Notes: generated by a model not told the origin, from the sequence alone. DNA of 64,000 bases from Prochlorococcus sp. AG-418-C09 (GCA_003214355.1 QCLS01000003.1:62001-126000), one strand, 5' to 3'. Counted from the first letter of the stretch, positions 42,872-50,249 are shown. Translations and numbers: made by a program.

Positions 42872-43159
42872 TTACATACCCTGCCAGAATGTATCGCCCA
42901 CTGGTTGTAAATTTCTTGATAGGAAGTATAATCCTAGGTTACATACGAACCAGTTAATATTAACAATCCATGTCTCTCTCCATAGGTACTTCCTATTTGT
43001 CTGTACGATATACATGTGTCTCTCGTTCAGTTCAGTTGAAGGTGTGAGTGGTCTGAACTTCAACCACTGCTCTAGTCCTAGTGCGATAACAAATCCAATA
43101 GCATAGATGTAGAAGACAAAGTTAAGTAAACTTGATGCTGATAGTAGTAGTGGAATCAT
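42872..43159 (-). CDS. membrane protein of the hli-psbA block, 95 aa
   Basis: Begins MIPLLLSASSLLNFVFYIYA, with hydrophobic helices at 3-25 and 67-85, separated by a charged stretch (LEQWLKFRPLTPSTELNERH). Two transmembrane helices predicted. ATG overlaps the stop of the 125-residue gene (4 bp). Not recognised; placement within a photosynthesis operon suggests an association with the thylakoid membrane. Confidence 0.7.
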   Translation of the reverse strand: MIPLLLSASSLLNFVFYIYAIGFVIALGLEQWLKFRPLTPSTELNERHMYIVQTNRKYLWRETWIVNINWFVCNLGLYFLSRNLQPVGDTFWQGM

Positions 43160-43533
43160 CCGACCTCCTGTAATTTTTGTGCGACTGTTTGTTTTTGTAT
43201 TGGTGCTACGTCATTTAATCCGTTAGCATCAAACCATGGTGCGGTCTCCCAGTCAAAACCATCACCGAATGTATTATCTGCCTCTGCTACGTACCAGTGA
43301 CATGCTGCGTCTGGTACATCTACAGCACACTTCTCCCAATCATCTGACCATTGTGGTACTTGAACCCAGATGACAGGTTCCTTATCCATAGCGTGTGTGA
43401 TCTGTGGAAAAGCTAGAGACAACGATACGACAGATACTATTGCCCAAAAGAATGTGGGTATGTACCTGACGCTCATTGGTCTTTTATATACTTCCATGAC
43501 ATCGTGGTAAGATTGTGACATTAGATCGCTCAT
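43156..43533 (-). CDS. membrane-anchored protein of the hli-psbA block, 125 aa
   Basis: Starts MSDLMSQSYHDVMEVYKRPM, a cytoplasmic segment, then one hydrophobic helix (TFFWAIVSVVSLSLAFPQIT), then about 75 residues with two Cys (KCAVDVPDAACHWYVAEADN) that would lie across the membrane. N-in topology and a possible disulfide suggest a lumenal or periplasmic domain. Start overlaps the 31-residue gene stop (ATGA). Unrecognised. Confidence 0.7.
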   Translation of the reverse strand: MSDLMSQSYHDVMEVYKRPMSVRYIPTFFWAIVSVVSLSLAFPQITHAMDKEPVIWVQVPQWSDDWEKCAVDVPDAACHWYVAEADNTFGDGFDWETAPWFDANGLNDVAPIQKQTVAQKLQEVG

Positions 43534-43625
43534 ATTATTCCTAGTGATCCTGCTGCTGTCCCTACGACAACAAAAAATCCGAACTCAATTAATGAGTAGT
43601 ACGGATTAAACATTAAGTTTTTCAT
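43530..43625 (-). CDS. small membrane protein, 31 aa
   Basis: MKNLMFNPYYSLIEFGFFVV then VGTAAGSLGII, one hydrophobic helix. Overlaps both neighbours by 4 bp (ATGA at each end). Unknown. Confidence 0.55.
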   Translation of the reverse strand: MKNLMFNPYYSLIEFGFFVVVGTAAGSLGII

Positions 43626-43696
43626 ACATATGCGATGCTACCTACACCTGTCACGATGTAAAGGGTAACGATTGTTGTGAATAGAATGTGATACAT
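43622..43696 (-). CDS. small membrane protein, 24 aa
   Basis: MYHILFTTIVTLYIVTGVGS then IAYV: a single helix. ATG overlaps the TAA of the 57-residue gene (TAATG) and its stop overlaps the next ATG. Similar in size to small photosystem subunits, but no identity recognised. Confidence 0.5.
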   Translation of the reverse strand: MYHILFTTIVTLYIVTGVGSIAYV

Positions 43697-43869
43697 TATG
43701 CTCCTTGGTATACTGGTGTCATTACTCCACCACCTTCATCGTCATCGTCATCGTCACCACTGATGGCACGAAGGAATAACTCAAGAAATACTATGGCACC
43801 TACTGGATAGAGACACCATAGTATTGCTTGGAAGGGAGTGATAGCATTGTCTGCTACTAACTCGGTCAT
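43696..43869 (-). CDS. small membrane protein with poly-Asp, 57 aa
   Basis: MTELVADNAITPFQAILWCL, YPVGAIVFLELFLRAISG, then DDDDDDEGGGVMTPVYQGA. One transmembrane helix followed by a hexa-Asp stretch. ATG overlaps the upstream hli stop (TAATG), so it is translated with hli. Unknown. Confidence 0.65.
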   Translation of the reverse strand: MTELVADNAITPFQAILWCLYPVGAIVFLELFLRAISGDDDDDDEGGGVMTPVYQGA

Positions 43870-43994
43870 TAGACGAAACCTGGTATGAGTTGTCCTGTTG
43901 TTAAATAAGCACCGATCCCTGCGATGATGCCTAGCATTGCTAATCTACCGTTAAGTTTCTCGGCAACGATCTTTTCCTTTTCGATATCTTTCAT
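43869..43994 (-). CDS. hli: high-light-inducible protein, 41 aa
   Basis: MKDIEKEKIVAEKLNGRLAM then LGIIAGIGAYLTTGQLIPGF. Contains the chlorophyll-binding E-x-x-N-G-R-x-A-M-x-G helix of Hli/CAB-type proteins. Start chosen by family length; the longer frame upstream overlaps another hli gene. Hli proteins bind chlorophyll and carotenoid and dissipate excess energy around photosystem II. Confidence 0.88.
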   Translation of the reverse strand: MKDIEKEKIVAEKLNGRLAMLGIIAGIGAYLTTGQLIPGFV

Positions 43995-44101
43995 TAGAAT
44001 ATACCTGGAATGATTTGACCTGTTGTTACGTAAGCACCTACTGCTGCTACGAAGCCAAGCATTGCTGCCCAACCATTAAATCTTTCTGCTTCTGGAGTCA
44101 T
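43994..44101 (-). CDS. hli: high-light-inducible protein, 35 aa
   Basis: MTPEAERFNGWAAMLGFVAA then VGAYVTTGQIIPGIF. The chlorophyll-binding Glu and Asn are present, but the usual Arg after NG is Trp (FNGWAAM), which occurs in some Prochlorococcus Hli. Coupled to the next hli by TAATG. Confidence 0.85.
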   Translation of the reverse strand: MTPEAERFNGWAAMLGFVAAVGAYVTTGQIIPGIF

Positions 44102-44125
44102 TGTTTTTTACCTGTTAGAATTGTT

Positions 44126-44245
44126 TTAGAATAAACCTGGTGCTATCCATCCGAATAGACCGTAGTTGATAGTGCCGATCACTAGACCGAGCATTGCGAG
44201 ACGACCATTAAGTCTCTCTGCGTACTTCCAGTAATTATTTTCCAT
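44126..44245 (-). CDS. hli: high-light-inducible protein, 39 aa
   Basis: MENNYWKYAERLNGRLAMLG then LVIGTINYGLFGWIAPGLF. Canonical E-x-x-N-G-R-x-A-M. Its start overlaps the upstream hli stop (TAATG). The C-terminus GWIAPGLF differs from the others (TTGQIIPG). Confidence 0.88.
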   Translation of the reverse strand: MENNYWKYAERLNGRLAMLGLVIGTINYGLFGWIAPGLF

Positions 44246-44442
44246 TAGAAAATACCTGGTATGATTTGTCCTGTAGTGATGTAAGCACCGATGAGTGCCA
44301 CAAAACCAACCATTGCCCAACGACCATTAACTTTCTCAGCATTCTGAGGGTAACCTTCGTAAGACACAGACTCATCAATGTAAGGACGTGTCTCGGATGG
44401 GAACATGTTTTGTCTGCCACCTGATTCAGTTGTAGTTGTCAT
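44245..44442 (-). CDS. hli: high-light-inducible protein, 65 aa
   Basis: MTTTTESGGRQNMFPSETRP then YIDESVSYEGYPQNAEKVNG and RWAMVGFVALIGAYITTGQI. The longest Hli here, with an N-terminal extension before the E-x-x-N-G-R helix. First gene of the light operon, read from a strong sigma-70-like promoter about 30 bp upstream. Confidence 0.9.
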   Translation of the reverse strand: MTTTTESGGRQNMFPSETRPYIDESVSYEGYPQNAEKVNGRWAMVGFVALIGAYITTGQIIPGIF

Positions 44443-44472
44443 TGAAATTAGTTTGTAAAGAACTGTAACAAT

Positions 44473-44502
44473 ATTATATATACAAGTATTAAGTTTTGTC
44501 AA
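44473..44502 (-). promoter_or_regulatory. sigma-70-like promoter for the hli operon
   Basis: Minus strand: TTGACA (complement at 44497-44502), 18-bp spacer, TATAAT (complement at 44473-44478). Both hexamers are perfect matches. Host-type promoter, so the hli block can be transcribed early by unmodified host polymerase. Confidence 0.8.
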
Positions 44503-44609
44503 GTACCGTGTGCCAGTTGTGTGACAGTCTTACGATTTCTTTATGATTGCTATAGGTTTTGCTTATCAGTGTAAAGGTTTATATATAGTGCAAGGTAAAT
44601 TATACCATC

Positions 44610-45104
44610 ATGAAGAAGTTTTTAATACTCGGTATGGTAGCAGGACTCGGTTCTCCTGCTTTTGCGGACGTAACACATAGAATGCAGTCCAGTGTACAGT
44701 TGCAGACTAACGCAGCAGCAACACAAGTCTCAAGAATCGGATCAACATATAGTGTGTCAGGTTCTGGCGTGTCTACAGACGTAGGTGGCGGTGGATCTGC
44801 TGATCTAAACGTTGGTGGTCTAGGAACTCTAACTGATGGTGTAGGACAAGGTTCTATTGCTACTGCTACTCACACTGCAGGTACAGCGTTCTCATTCTCT
44901 CAATCATTCATTGAAGGTGACGCTATACAAACTACTGCTCCAAGTTTAGGTGCGGTTAGTGCTTACTCAGATCAGACATCTACTGGTGTAGGTAGTGGAA
45001 CTGGTACAGGTACAGTGACCTCAGCACATGCTGTAACAGCAGTTGGTGGAGGAAGTGGTACTCTAACTACAGGTCAGTTTGTAACTGAATTAACAATAGA
45101 CTAG
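44610..45104 (+). CDS. exported Gly/Ser/Thr-rich protein, 164 aa
   Basis: MKKFLILGMVAGLGSPAFAD is a typical signal peptide (cleavage after AFA). The mature part is Gly/Ser/Thr rich with STYSVSGSGVSTDVGGGGS, a motif shared with the next gene (WTYSVSGSGVEVEQG), and TDGVGQGSIATATHTAGTAF. Likely secreted to periplasm or surface, or a virion component. First of three plus-strand exported genes, possibly from a promoter with TTGCTT and TATATA near 44555-44585. Confidence 0.7.
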   Translation: MKKFLILGMVAGLGSPAFADVTHRMQSSVQLQTNAAATQVSRIGSTYSVSGSGVSTDVGGGGSADLNVGGLGTLTDGVGQGSIATATHTAGTAFSFSQSFIEGDAIQTTAPSLGAVSAYSDQTSTGVGSGTGTGTVTSAHAVTAVGGGSGTLTTGQFVTELTID

Positions 45105-45111
45105 ATGGGCG

Positions 45112-45558
45112 ATGCGTATCAGACTTTTGTTATGTACGCTAGCCGTTGGGTGGGTTAGTCCTACCCTCGCTGTCCCCGTGGTGCCAAATTTTACACAGGG
45201 CAGTATGACTTCGGTGACAACCCAGACTGTCACTACAAATGAGACCATAAATAGTATGGATTATGCAACAGGCTGGACTTATTCGGTCAGTGGCTCAGGA
45301 GTAGAGGTAGAACAGGGTACAACAATATCACCTGACGTGACAACTACACAAACTAATACCAATAATGGTGTGACTTCAACATGGACTGGACTAGATTTAT
45401 CAACATCAAACAAACCAAATTGGAAGCAATCCGAAGCAGGTGCAGCGTTCCAATTCACAGAGCATTACAGTGGACCAGGTCTTCAGACTCACACGATAAT
45501 ACAGAGAGAAACCACCGTCCAAAGCGTCACAGAAAGCACAAGTATATTCTCAAACTGA
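45112..45558 (+). CDS. exported Thr-rich protein, 148 aa
   Basis: Signal peptide MRIRLLLCTLAVGWVSPTLA, then a Thr-rich mature part (SMTSVTTQTVTTNETIN, TYSVSGSGVEVEQGTTISPD). Shares the YSVSGSGV motif with the 164-residue neighbour, 7 bp upstream. Paralogous in design. Function unknown. Confidence 0.7.
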   Translation: MRIRLLLCTLAVGWVSPTLAVPVVPNFTQGSMTSVTTQTVTTNETINSMDYATGWTYSVSGSGVEVEQGTTISPDVTTTQTNTNNGVTSTWTGLDLSTSNKPNWKQSEAGAAFQFTEHYSGPGLQTHTIIQRETTVQSVTESTSIFSN

Positions 45559-46229
45559 TCTTAGGATTATCACTCCTACCTACAGTACCTATTGCTAGGG
45601 CGACTGATGTGGGTGGTGTATCAGCGACAGCAAATCCAGTCGCGAATAGTTCAGGCTCAGTTACCAACCAGGCAATACAAGTTTTACAAGGTCCGTACAT
45701 CACCAACACATATGGTGATGGTATTCAGTGTCAAGGGGCTACCATGAACCTTACTCCATATGTCACCAGAACAGGAACGTGGCAAGATCCTTACGAGGCT
45801 TGGTTCAACGATCCAGTCTACAACATGGCAGATAACAACGATGATAACATACCAGATAGCCCTGGTGAGATACTCTACTACGTTCCTACACGTACTGGGC
45901 AGAAGTCTACGCAGAATATAAACATAGGTCTATCAATGACCATCTCTATACCATTAGATAAGAAAGCAATGCAGCAGTGTAAAGAGTCTGTTGCCTTACA
46001 TAATGAGTATCGTACTCAGGTCATAGCAAATAAACGCCTTGACTTTGAGATAGCTAGGTTAAAAAATTGTGGACAGATGAAAAAGGAGGGCATAGTATTC
46101 CATCCAAACTCACCATACTATAGTGTATGTGCTGACGTTATGTTAATCAATCCACCTGGTGTAGTAGGTGAACACAATCATTCTATTTCTTCAAAGGAGG
46201 TAGACCTTTCGATTGGCGATATTGATTAG
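45546..46229 (+). CDS. exported conserved cyanophage protein, start uncertain
   Basis: A frame whose recognisable part begins at LKLILGLSLLPTVPIARA, a signal peptide, followed by TDVGGVSATANPVANSSGSV, TNQAIQVLQGPYITNTYGDG and IQCQGATMNLTPYVT. There is no ATG, GTG or TTG near this point: candidates are ATT (45546, giving an initial MLK) or CTG (45555, overlapping the upstream TGA as CTGA). A distant in-frame ATG (45381) would place 55 unlikely residues ahead of the signal peptide. Overlaps the upstream gene by 13 bp. Recurrent in cyanophages; function unknown. Confidence 0.6.
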   Translation: MLKLILGLSLLPTVPIARATDVGGVSATANPVANSSGSVTNQAIQVLQGPYITNTYGDGIQCQGATMNLTPYVTRTGTWQDPYEAWFNDPVYNMADNNDDNIPDSPGEILYYVPTRTGQKSTQNINIGLSMTISIPLDKKAMQQCKESVALHNEYRTQVIANKRLDFEIARLKNCGQMKKEGIVFHPNSPYYSVCADVMLINPPGVVGEHNHSISSKEVDLSIGDID

Positions 46230-46923
46230 TTTTTATATCCATTCTTGTTAACTTGGTAGGTGTCTTGCCTACCTTTTTTTGTATCGTAGTCCATATCTTT
46301 TTAATCACAGGTCGTATGACTCTGATTAGTAATGGTGTCGCAGCAGCACCCGCTGTAGCAACCACAGCTAGTGCGGTCACCGTTGACACCTGATTTATAG
46401 GTGGTATATACTTCTCCACTGGTGAGGTAGGTTCGTACAATGTCACACAGGTAGTACCCTGTAGTTCATGACCTACAACCTTCTCATCACCTGACTGTGT
46501 TACATCACCCACTCTTAGTTGAGCAGGACCTGGACATGGTGTCTCTTCAGTGAGTCCACCTGTATCAGGTGTCTCTGGAGCACCTGGTGGGTCAGGTGGT
46601 GGTTGTACTGGAGGAGGTGGTGTCTCTACATATATGTTTAAATCTTCTGGAGTATAGTCCATCGCATCATACGTTGGATAGTCTCCATCACAAAGAACCC
46701 TCGTCCCATTGGAGTCATCCTCCTTTAGGTTGGGGGTTTCTCTATTGTCTGCTGCGTCTGGATGAAACTTGACACAACCAGGCAAGTCAACAACAGGAGA
46801 ACCTATGTTTAATATGAATGGTACTGTCTGTGTTGCGGGTGGTAGTGAATATATCTGTGGTACTTCTATCCTAAAGACATTGACATCACCCACACCTACA
46901 TTATTAATCTGTGGTATCGACAT
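46183..46923 (-). CDS. Pro-rich protein with C-terminal membrane anchor, 246 aa
   Basis: Begins MSIPQINNVGVGDVNVFRIE. The middle has a Pro-rich linker (PPPPVQPPPDPPGAPETPDT), the C-terminus a hydrophobic helix (STVTALAVVATAGAAATPLL) followed by a basic tail (TRMDIKTNQYRQSKGLPPLK). Likely a surface or virion-associated protein. It converges on the exported trio, overlapping by 47 bp. Confidence 0.65.
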   Translation of the reverse strand: MSIPQINNVGVGDVNVFRIEVPQIYSLPPATQTVPFILNIGSPVVDLPGCVKFHPDAADNRETPNLKEDDSNGTRVLCDGDYPTYDAMDYTPEDLNIYVETPPPPVQPPPDPPGAPETPDTGGLTEETPCPGPAQLRVGDVTQSGDEKVVGHELQGTTCVTLYEPTSPVEKYIPPINQVSTVTALAVVATAGAAATPLLIRVIRPVIKKIWTTIQKKVGKTPTKLTRMDIKTNQYRQSKGLPPLKK

Positions 46924-47374
46924 ACGTTCCTTGGTTCCTACGTATCTCTTTTAGTTCCTCGAAGTTCTTATTCTTTTTACCACCATCGTATGCCCAAGCA
47001 TACCCTTCGTCTATCATTTTTTCGTTAAGGGACACAGTTGCATCCCCGATATAAAGCCACCCAAGAAGACGACCATATTTACCGACCCCACCATCAAGTT
47101 CAGTCCTAATAATAAGGTCATCGTCACCGTCAATAGCACCTTCGAGGTGGTCTTTAATCCATTCAGTCGCGTCCAGACCGAGTGCTTTTTCTTCAAGATT
47201 TCTTGTCCTCTTCTCAGGTGTGTCGACCCCTGCCACTCTCACTCTTTCTTTCTTGTAGAGATCGAACCCAAGGTCTATAGTAACATCTATTGTATCACCA
47301 TCTACTACTTTGTCAATGCTGATCACTCGAAAGTTGTAACAACTCTTCCTGCTCGGTGGTGTCATTGCTCCCAT
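46904..47374 (-). CDS. thermonuclease (SNase-like)
   Basis: A protein with the staphylococcal nuclease fold: ISIDKVVDGDTIDVTIDLGF and ERVRVAGVDTPEKRTRNLEE carry the Asp and Arg of the active site, with GRLLGWLYIGD following. It hydrolyses DNA or RNA using calcium. The N-terminus (MGAMTPPSRKSCYNFRV) has two possible ATG starts three codons apart and overlaps the upstream lipoprotein gene by 62 bp. No signal peptide, so it acts inside the cell. Confidence 0.85.
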   Translation of the reverse strand: MGAMTPPSRKSCYNFRVISIDKVVDGDTIDVTIDLGFDLYKKERVRVAGVDTPEKRTRNLEEKALGLDATEWIKDHLEGAIDGDDDLIIRTELDGGVGKYGRLLGWLYIGDATVSLNEKMIDEGYAWAYDGGKKNKNFEELKEIRRNQGTYVDTTD

Positions 47375-47573
47375 GATTAAACTCCATTAATGCTTTATAT
47401 ATGTCATCTTCTATGCCCTCTGTCTTGACTTTGTTACGTTCGTACTGAACGTTCTGTCTTGCCCACGTCATGAGTGTTTGATAGTCCTGCATGATGTCAG
47501 CATGAGCAGGAGGATCAGTGACAGGTGCTGTACACCCGACCAGTATGATAGGTAGTAGTATAAATTTAGTCAT
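47313..47573 (-). CDS. small lipoprotein, 86 aa
   Basis: MTKFILLPIILVGCTAPVTD contains a lipobox (I-L-V-G-C), so the mature protein starts at Cys14 and would be lipid-anchored. The rest is helical (MQDYQTLMTWARQNVQYERN). Size and position after a 30-residue membrane peptide suggest a possible outer-membrane spanin-like component, which is speculation. Confidence 0.65.
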   Translation of the reverse strand: MTKFILLPIILVGCTAPVTDPPAHADIMQDYQTLMTWARQNVQYERNKVKTEGIEDDIYKALMEFNHGSNDTTEQEELLQLSSDQH

Positions 47574-47658
47574 CGTAAGTTAGTATAGCATAGATCACAA
47601 AGATTACTGCCACGCAAAGCGTGAAGACCATGATGTTTACGCTATGTACAACGGTCAT
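47566..47658 (-). CDS. small membrane protein, 30 aa
   Basis: MTVVHSVNIMVFTLCVAVIF then VIYAILTYDD, a single helix. Overlaps the next gene by 8 bp and the cupin gene by 4 bp. Confidence 0.5.
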   Translation of the reverse strand: MTVVHSVNIMVFTLCVAVIFVIYAILTYDD

Positions 47659-48128
47659 TCTCCTAGTGTATGGATGACAGGTTTCTCGTTCTTAAGTATA
47701 TTATATAGCTCCATGTTCTCTGCTGTGGATACTGGATAGAACTCAGCGTTGGGATCGAACCCATCGTATCTGGTTGCTTGATTGATAACTATAGATCCAC
47801 TCTCTCCTGACACTGACCTATGGAATGTACCACGTGGTATAAACAAAGCACCACTGTGTACATTAAGGTGTACTATATGATAGGGGCACTTCCAATCTCT
47901 GTTGACTAACTCAAAGGTTCTCTCACCCTGTATCACTCTGTTAACATCGTCTTGGAAACTATGGATGTAGAACTGTTTACCTCCTACACAATCAGGTGGA
48001 GGTGATGTAGCAGCACCTGTGTGTACCACGAGGTCACTAGCATTTGATTCTTCTACACTTATATCATAAAAGATAACATCGTCTGTCTCTCTGAACACAC
48101 GATGTCTTCTGAATTGTATGTCGCTCAC
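47655..48128 (-). CDS. cupin-like protein, 157 aa
   Basis: Starts from GTG (overlapping the upstream TGA). The pattern QDDVNRVIQGERTFELVN, then IVHLNVHSGALFIPRGTFH, then RSVSGESGSIVINQAT is that of a cupin barrel (two strand pairs with His and Gly). No clear full set of metal ligands. Function unknown; related proteins occur in cyanophages. Confidence 0.65.
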   Translation of the reverse strand: MSDIQFRRHRVFRETDDVIFYDISVEESNASDLVVHTGAATSPPPDCVGGKQFYIHSFQDDVNRVIQGERTFELVNRDWKCPYHIVHLNVHSGALFIPRGTFHRSVSGESGSIVINQATRYDGFDPNAEFYPVSTAENMELYNILKNEKPVIHTLGE

Positions 48129-48250
48129 TTTTTCTTGAACTTATTATCTATTGCTATCTTAGCATAGTATAACAAAATAATCCACACTGTAAAGAACACA
48201 CCGTCCCACCAGCCTAGTTCTTCCCATGCCCATTTCAAAAATTCAAACAT
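48125..48250 (-). CDS. small membrane protein, 41 aa
   Basis: MFEFLKWAWEELGWWDGVFF then TVWIILLYYAKIAIDNKFKK. One transmembrane helix with several Trp at the interface. Stop overlaps the GTG of the cupin gene; start overlaps the upstream stop. Confidence 0.6.
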   Translation of the reverse strand: MFEFLKWAWEELGWWDGVFFTVWIILLYYAKIAIDNKFKKK

Positions 48251-48552
48251 TAGTCTCGTTGCCTCCAGTCATCTGACCTGTTATCGTTGCGGAACCACTC
48301 TGCTATATCGTCTGCTCCACTGAAACCCTTTTTGTGTTTCCTTGGATCTGGGTCTCCTATATCCAAGTACTTAAGAAAAGTTGAGTCAGGATCCGTTGCT
48401 AATCTTCTTGCTTGATTCAGCATACCTCTTGCTGATGTGTTACGTTTAGATAATTTTTGTGCCCAAATCATATCGTCAATGCTGACTTCTGTTCCTGCTG
48501 CTATGGATTTGCAGATACCTTCAAGACGAAGGCGGTATGCTGTAGATAACAT
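48250..48552 (-). CDS. conserved cyanophage protein, 100 aa
   Basis: Begins MLSTAYRLRLEGICKSIAAG and contains MIWAQKLSKRNTSARGMLNQ and LKYLDIGDPDPRKHKKGFSG. The IGDPDP block recurs in cyanophage proteins. Helical, soluble. Function unknown. Confidence 0.75.
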   Translation of the reverse strand: MLSTAYRLRLEGICKSIAAGTEVSIDDMIWAQKLSKRNTSARGMLNQARRLATDPDSTFLKYLDIGDPDPRKHKKGFSGADDIAEWFRNDNRSDDWRQRD

Positions 48553-48578
48553 GTATTAATATATTGTATTACATCTAC

Positions 48579-48911
48579 TTATACACTTAAGATTGCCTTC
48601 ATAATGAAATCCTTTGACAGGACAGGGTTTCCAAACATTTCTAGTTGAATATCTTCTGCGTCTACAAACATATCGTCCTTGTTCTTACGACAATGGTGCC
48701 AATAGTATGTACCATCCTCTCTTTCATAGAAGTAACTGGTGTTATGTGAGTCCAAACAAAACAAGGCAACGACCTGTGGGTACGTTACCTTGCGATTTGG
48801 ATCTGGTCTACATGATTTACCCATGTCGGCATACATTGGTCTTGCTCCACTCCCATGAGGAGTGGGTAAGTTTCTGCCATGGTCTCCGAATAAATCGTAT
48901 CCTTTACTCAA
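48579..48911 (-). CDS. hypothetical protein, 110 aa
   Basis: Begins MSKGYDLFGDHGRNLPTPHG, with SCRPDPNRKVTYPQVVALFC and FYEREDGTYYWHHCRKNKDD. Three Cys and two adjacent His could bind a metal. Overlaps the petE stop by 8 bp. Unrecognised. Confidence 0.6.
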   Translation of the reverse strand: MSKGYDLFGDHGRNLPTPHGSGARPMYADMGKSCRPDPNRKVTYPQVVALFCLDSHNTSYFYEREDGTYYWHHCRKNKDDMFVDAEDIQLEMFGNPVLSKDFIMKAILSV

Positions 48912-49260
48912 CGTGTATGACTCCTATCATTCCTGCTCCTGCGTGTGGATCACACTGGAACCTATAATCTCCTGCCTTATCGAAGGTTACATCAAACGAT
49001 TCGCCAGGAGCAAATGCTAAGTCAGAGTGTGAATACTCTGGATGGTCTGCTACCATCATATTATGTGGAGGTAGTTCGTTATTCCTAAACGTAACTGTAT
49101 CTCCTACAGCTATTGTTAATTCACATGGTTCAAAGACGAGCATCCCTTCATTGCCCATCAATATTTCGACAGCGTATGCTGTGCTGCCCCAGAAGAAACA
49201 GAAGACAAGTAGTACACAGACTACCACACATCTCTTGCTCCAATTTAAAAACTCTTTCAT
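48904..49260 (-). CDS. petE: plastocyanin
   Basis: A 118-residue pre-protein. Signal sequence VVVCVLLVFCFFWGSTAYA, then a blue copper domain: LPPHNMMVADHPEYSHSDLA gives the first His, YRFQCDPHAGAGMIGVIHVE gives the Cys-x-x-His-x4-Met copper site. It carries electrons from cytochrome b6f to photosystem I in the thylakoid lumen. Known as a cyanophage gene. Likely strengthens electron flow together with phage D1. Confidence 0.93.
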   Translation of the reverse strand: MKEFLNWSKRCVVVCVLLVFCFFWGSTAYAVEILMGNEGMLVFEPCELTIAVGDTVTFRNNELPPHNMMVADHPEYSHSDLAFAPGESFDVTFDKAGDYRFQCDPHAGAGMIGVIHVE

Positions 49261-49301
49261 TAGTAAGTAAATATACTCATAGTATATAGTAGCACAAGAA
49301 C

Positions 49302-49330
49302 AAAAAAATAGGGACTCTATGGTGAGTCCC
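49302..49330 (-). terminator. terminator upstream of petE
   Basis: GGGACTC (49311-49317), loop TATGGT, GAGTCCC (49324-49330), perfect arms. On the minus strand the hairpin is followed by TATTTTTTT, giving a Rho-independent terminator for the 49-residue gene. Confidence 0.85.
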
Positions 49331-49336
49331 TTACAT

Positions 49337-49486
49337 TTACTTTAAAATTTCCGTACAAACCTTGCGACATATGTTATCCGTACAATCTATCATACAGGAA
49401 AAGTATTCGTCGATTAGTTCGTCTTGTGTGAGACTGTCGTCGTCGTGATGAATCCATTCTGCCATTTGATTGCTTGACATTCGCAT
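49337..49486 (-). CDS. small Cys-containing protein, 49 aa
   Basis: MRMSSNQMAEWIHHDDDSLT then QDELIDEYFSCMIDCTDNIC and RKVCTEILK. Four Cys in the second half (C-x3-C, C-x3-C) suggest a metal or disulfide hairpin. A strong ribosome-binding site GGAGGA is 6 nt upstream, and a terminator follows, so it is expressed as a unit. Function unknown. Confidence 0.65.
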   Translation of the reverse strand: MRMSSNQMAEWIHHDDDSLTQDELIDEYFSCMIDCTDNICRKVCTEILK

Positions 49487-49586
49487 GTTGTCCTCCGTTA
49501 AAGTTGAAACATAATGAAGAGACCTTTACTTCATCTTGTTGCTCCTTAATTCTACCATTATCTAGGTTCCCTAACATATAGGTACT

Positions 49587-50249
49587 TTATCCTTTGTTAA
49601 ACATGGTGTTGAAGAACACTTGCCAAGCACCTATAGCAGCACTGCCATCGAGTTCGTCAAACATATACATGTTAAGACGGAAAGCAAAGTTAGCCTCAAC
49701 TATGATAGCATTCTGCTGTGACACAGTGAGTGGTAGGTTGTCTAGTATCTCACGATACTTTGCTTTGTATGCTTTCTTATCCTCGATGTCAAACTTATAG
49801 AAGTCAAGACCCTGCTCTAGATTCATTGCCTTCTCTGCTATGGTCTTCAGTATCTGACCACCAGATAGATCACCAAGGTAACGAGTGTAGTGGTGACCCA
49901 CTAGCAACTCTTCTTCACACTCCATGATGCGATTGACATATGATTGACATGAATCACTTGGTTTAATCTTCATGAACCAGTCATCACCATAGAAATACTT
50001 AAGGTCTTTCTCTAATGCTCTAGTTCTACTGAGTTCTTTCAACTCTTGTAGAGGACCTAGCACAGGTGACATAGCATGGGTGTCCATGCGTTCTTCCAAG
50101 GCACGATAGACATAGTAGAAGTCTGCTACAAGTTTCCTGTAACTCTCCTCCTTGACACACCCACCGAGGAAACTCTTCACGAATGAAGTGTTCTCAGCAG
50201 CAGAGTGTGACTTCTTGGTTCCTTCTTTTATATCTTTAGAGAATGTCAT
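49587..50249 (-). CDS. ho1: heme oxygenase
   Basis: A 220-residue heme oxygenase. Motifs: IKEGTKKSHSAAENTSFVKS with the proximal His, CEEELLVGHHYTRYLGDLSG with the distal Gly-rich GDLSGGQ, and LDFYKFDI. It opens heme to biliverdin, CO and iron using ferredoxin. Together with the bilin reductase this gives the phage a heme-to-bilin pathway. Confidence 0.93.
   Translation of the reverse strand: MTFSKDIKEGTKKSHSAAENTSFVKSFLGGCVKEESYRKLVADFYYVYRALEERMDTHAMSPVLGPLQELKELSRTRALEKDLKYFYGDDWFMKIKPSDSCQSYVNRIMECEEELLVGHHYTRYLGDLSGGQILKTIAEKAMNLEQGLDFYKFDIEDKKAYKAKYREILDNLPLTVSQQNAIIVEANFAFRLNMYMFDELDGSAAIGAWQVFFNTMFNKG

Noticed and set aside
49374-49577. A 67-codon minus-strand frame overlapping the 49-residue gene
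   Set aside because: The alternative frame (49337-49486) has a strong GGAGGA site and a terminator directly after its stop; the longer frame is Arg/Ser-rich noise.
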